A stretch of 64,000 bases of DNA from Poriferisodalis sp965208895 (GTDB taxonomy: Bacteria; Actinomycetota; Acidimicrobiia; Acidimicrobiales; Poriferisodalaceae), in the NCBI RefSeq assembly GCF_965208895.1, contig NZ_OZ242363.1:1364001-1428000 (forward strand), written 5' to 3'. How positions within the stretch are numbered: position 1 is the first letter of the stretch; each line of letters opens with the position of its first letter. Under the pieces are notes generated by a model that was not told the origin of the DNA, made no database searches, and saw nothing but the letters and a program-made list of their open reading frames with translations. Positions 63,079-64,000 of the stretch are shown piece by piece. A program made the position numbers and the translations under genes.

Positions 63079-64000
63079 TCACCAGCCGCAGATCAGCTCC
63101 ACCAGCGTGCGCACGCCGAAGCCCGATGCCCCCTTGGCCAGTTCGCCGGCGTCGGCATCGGTGCGCACAGGTCCAGCGATGTCGAAGTGCACCCATGGCG
63201 TCTCGCCGACGAATTCCGACAAGAACAGCCCCGCGTGGAGTGTGCCCCCGTAGCGGTTCTTGCCGATGTTGCGCAAGTCGGCGATCGGCGAGTCGAGCTG
63301 CTCGCGGTATTCGGGAGGCAGCGGCAGGTGCCAGAGACGTTCCCCAGCAGCGCGCGCCGCAGCCTGGGCGCGTTCGATCGCCGCCGGGTCATTGCCCATG
63401 AGCCCGGCGTACTTGTCGCCCAGCGCCACCATGCAGGCACCCGTGAGCGTGGCGAGGTCCACGACCAGGTCGGGCTCCTCCTCGACGGCAAGCGACAGTC
63501 CGTCAGCGAGGACGAGCCGGCCTTCGGCGTCGGTGTTGAGCACCTCGACCGTTTTGCCGTTGCGGATGCGGAGCACATCCCCGGGCTTGGTGGCCGTAGG
63601 GCCGGGCTGGTTGTCAGTGCAACAGCAGATGCCGGTCACCGCGATGTCGGGCGCCAATCGGACGATGGCACTCATCGCGCCGATGACCGCCGCGGCGCCC
63701 CCCATGTCGATCTTCATCCACTCCATGCCTTCGAAGGACTTGAGGTTGAGCCCGCCGGTGTCGAATGTGATGCCTTTGCCGACCAGGTGAACCGTGGCGC
63801 GCGGCGTGGCGGTCGGCTGCCAGCGCATGCGGATGAGCGCCGGCGGCTCCGTCGAACCCGCATTGACGCCCAGCAGCCCGCCGCATCGCTCCGAGGCCAA
63901 CCGCTCGCGGTCCCACACCTCGACTGAAGCAGTGCCCGCCGCCGGATCAGTGGCGGCAGAAGCCGACTCGATGGCCTCGGCGGCAGCATCGGCGAGCCCG
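63079..64000 (-). CDS. pepA: Leucyl aminopeptidase (M17), C-terminal part; N-terminus beyond window
   Basis: The frame is open from the right edge to a stop at 63079 (about 306 residues). Metal and active-site motifs are complete: VGKGITFDTGGLNLK (Lys), MKIDMGGAA, and NTDAEGRLVLADGL (family signature). VEVWDRERL and GLLGVNAGS belong to the region before the catalytic domain. It cleaves N-terminal residues from peptides with two metal ions. The N-terminal domain is outside the window. Confidence 0.94.
   Translation of the reverse strand, partial: GLADAAAEAIESASAATDPAAGTASVEVWDRERLASERCGGLLGVNAGSTEPPALIRMRWQPTATPRATVHLVGKGITFDTGGLNLKSFEGMEWMKIDMGGAAAVIGAMSAIVRLAPDIAVTGICCCTDNQPGPTATKPGDVLRIRNGKTVEVLNTDAEGRLVLADGLSLAVEEEPDLVVDLATLTGACMVALGDKYAGLMGNDPAAIERAQAAARAAGERLWHLPLPPEYREQLDSPIADLRNIGKNRYGGTLHAGLFLSEFVGETPWVHFDIAGPVRTDADAGELAKGASGFGVRTLVELICGW

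Overview
The window reads as the chromosome of a high-GC actinobacterium. The best guess is an Acidimicrobiia-type lineage, inferred from coenzyme F420 genes (cofD, cofE), the comF-hpf-secA order, a MoeZ-type ThiF protein without zinc cysteines, and a surface protein joining cell-wall-binding repeats, a SpoIID domain and GYWL-type repeats. No rRNA, tRNA, prophage, insertion sequence or CRISPR array was seen. From memory, the order comF-hpf-secA / ahcY-SIS isomerase-Trm112-manB / cofD-cofE-nucleotidyltransferase resembles the secA1-sahH-manB-fbiAB stretch of Mycobacterium tuberculosis; this needs a synteny search.

Layout. 1-6048 (minus): a catabolic operon of ROK regulator, M20 amidohydrolase, ribose-type ABC transporter and a YhfX-like PLP enzyme. 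6165-10591 (plus): a glutamate-dehydrogenase-like protein and a large secreted Calx-beta/LysM protein. 10674-13557 (minus): an orphan solute-binding lipoprotein, a dnaE2 remnant, and a thioredoxin-like lipoprotein whose first active-site cysteine codon is TGA followed by a SECIS-like hairpin, so a probable selenoprotein. 13595-19449: mostly small metabolic enzymes and an MFS transporter. 19542-27679 (minus): crotonase, ftsX, ftsE, prfB, secA, hpf, comF. 27933-32086 (minus): ahcY, sugar-phosphate isomerase, Trm112, phosphohexomutase. 32230-33798: a KamA-like radical SAM protein with lower-GC codon use. 33795-48074: cell-envelope glycan genes around ftsH. 48281-50972 (plus): gmd, cofD, cofE. 51158-58991 (minus): nucleotidyltransferase, a membrane protein, ugd, LCP ligase, lpdA and a permuted MoeZ. 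59068-61136: a 74-bp tandem array with 27 full copies and a shortened one. 61143-64000: sirtuin, an unknown gene and a partial leucyl aminopeptidase.

Working together. SIS isomerase, phosphohexomutase, nucleotidyltransferase, Gmd and Ugd make nucleotide sugars. The large membrane glycosyltransferases and the LCP ligase would use these for surface polymers. FtsEX, FtsH, SecA and the SpoIID protein serve division, quality control, secretion and wall remodelling.

The three most unusual items are the UGA-containing thioredoxin-like gene (12376-13557), a ~150-bp element in three intergenic copies whose 15-16-bp terminal stems change sequence in a compensated way (27745-27896, 50985-51136, 53167-53316), and the near-perfect 74-bp array.
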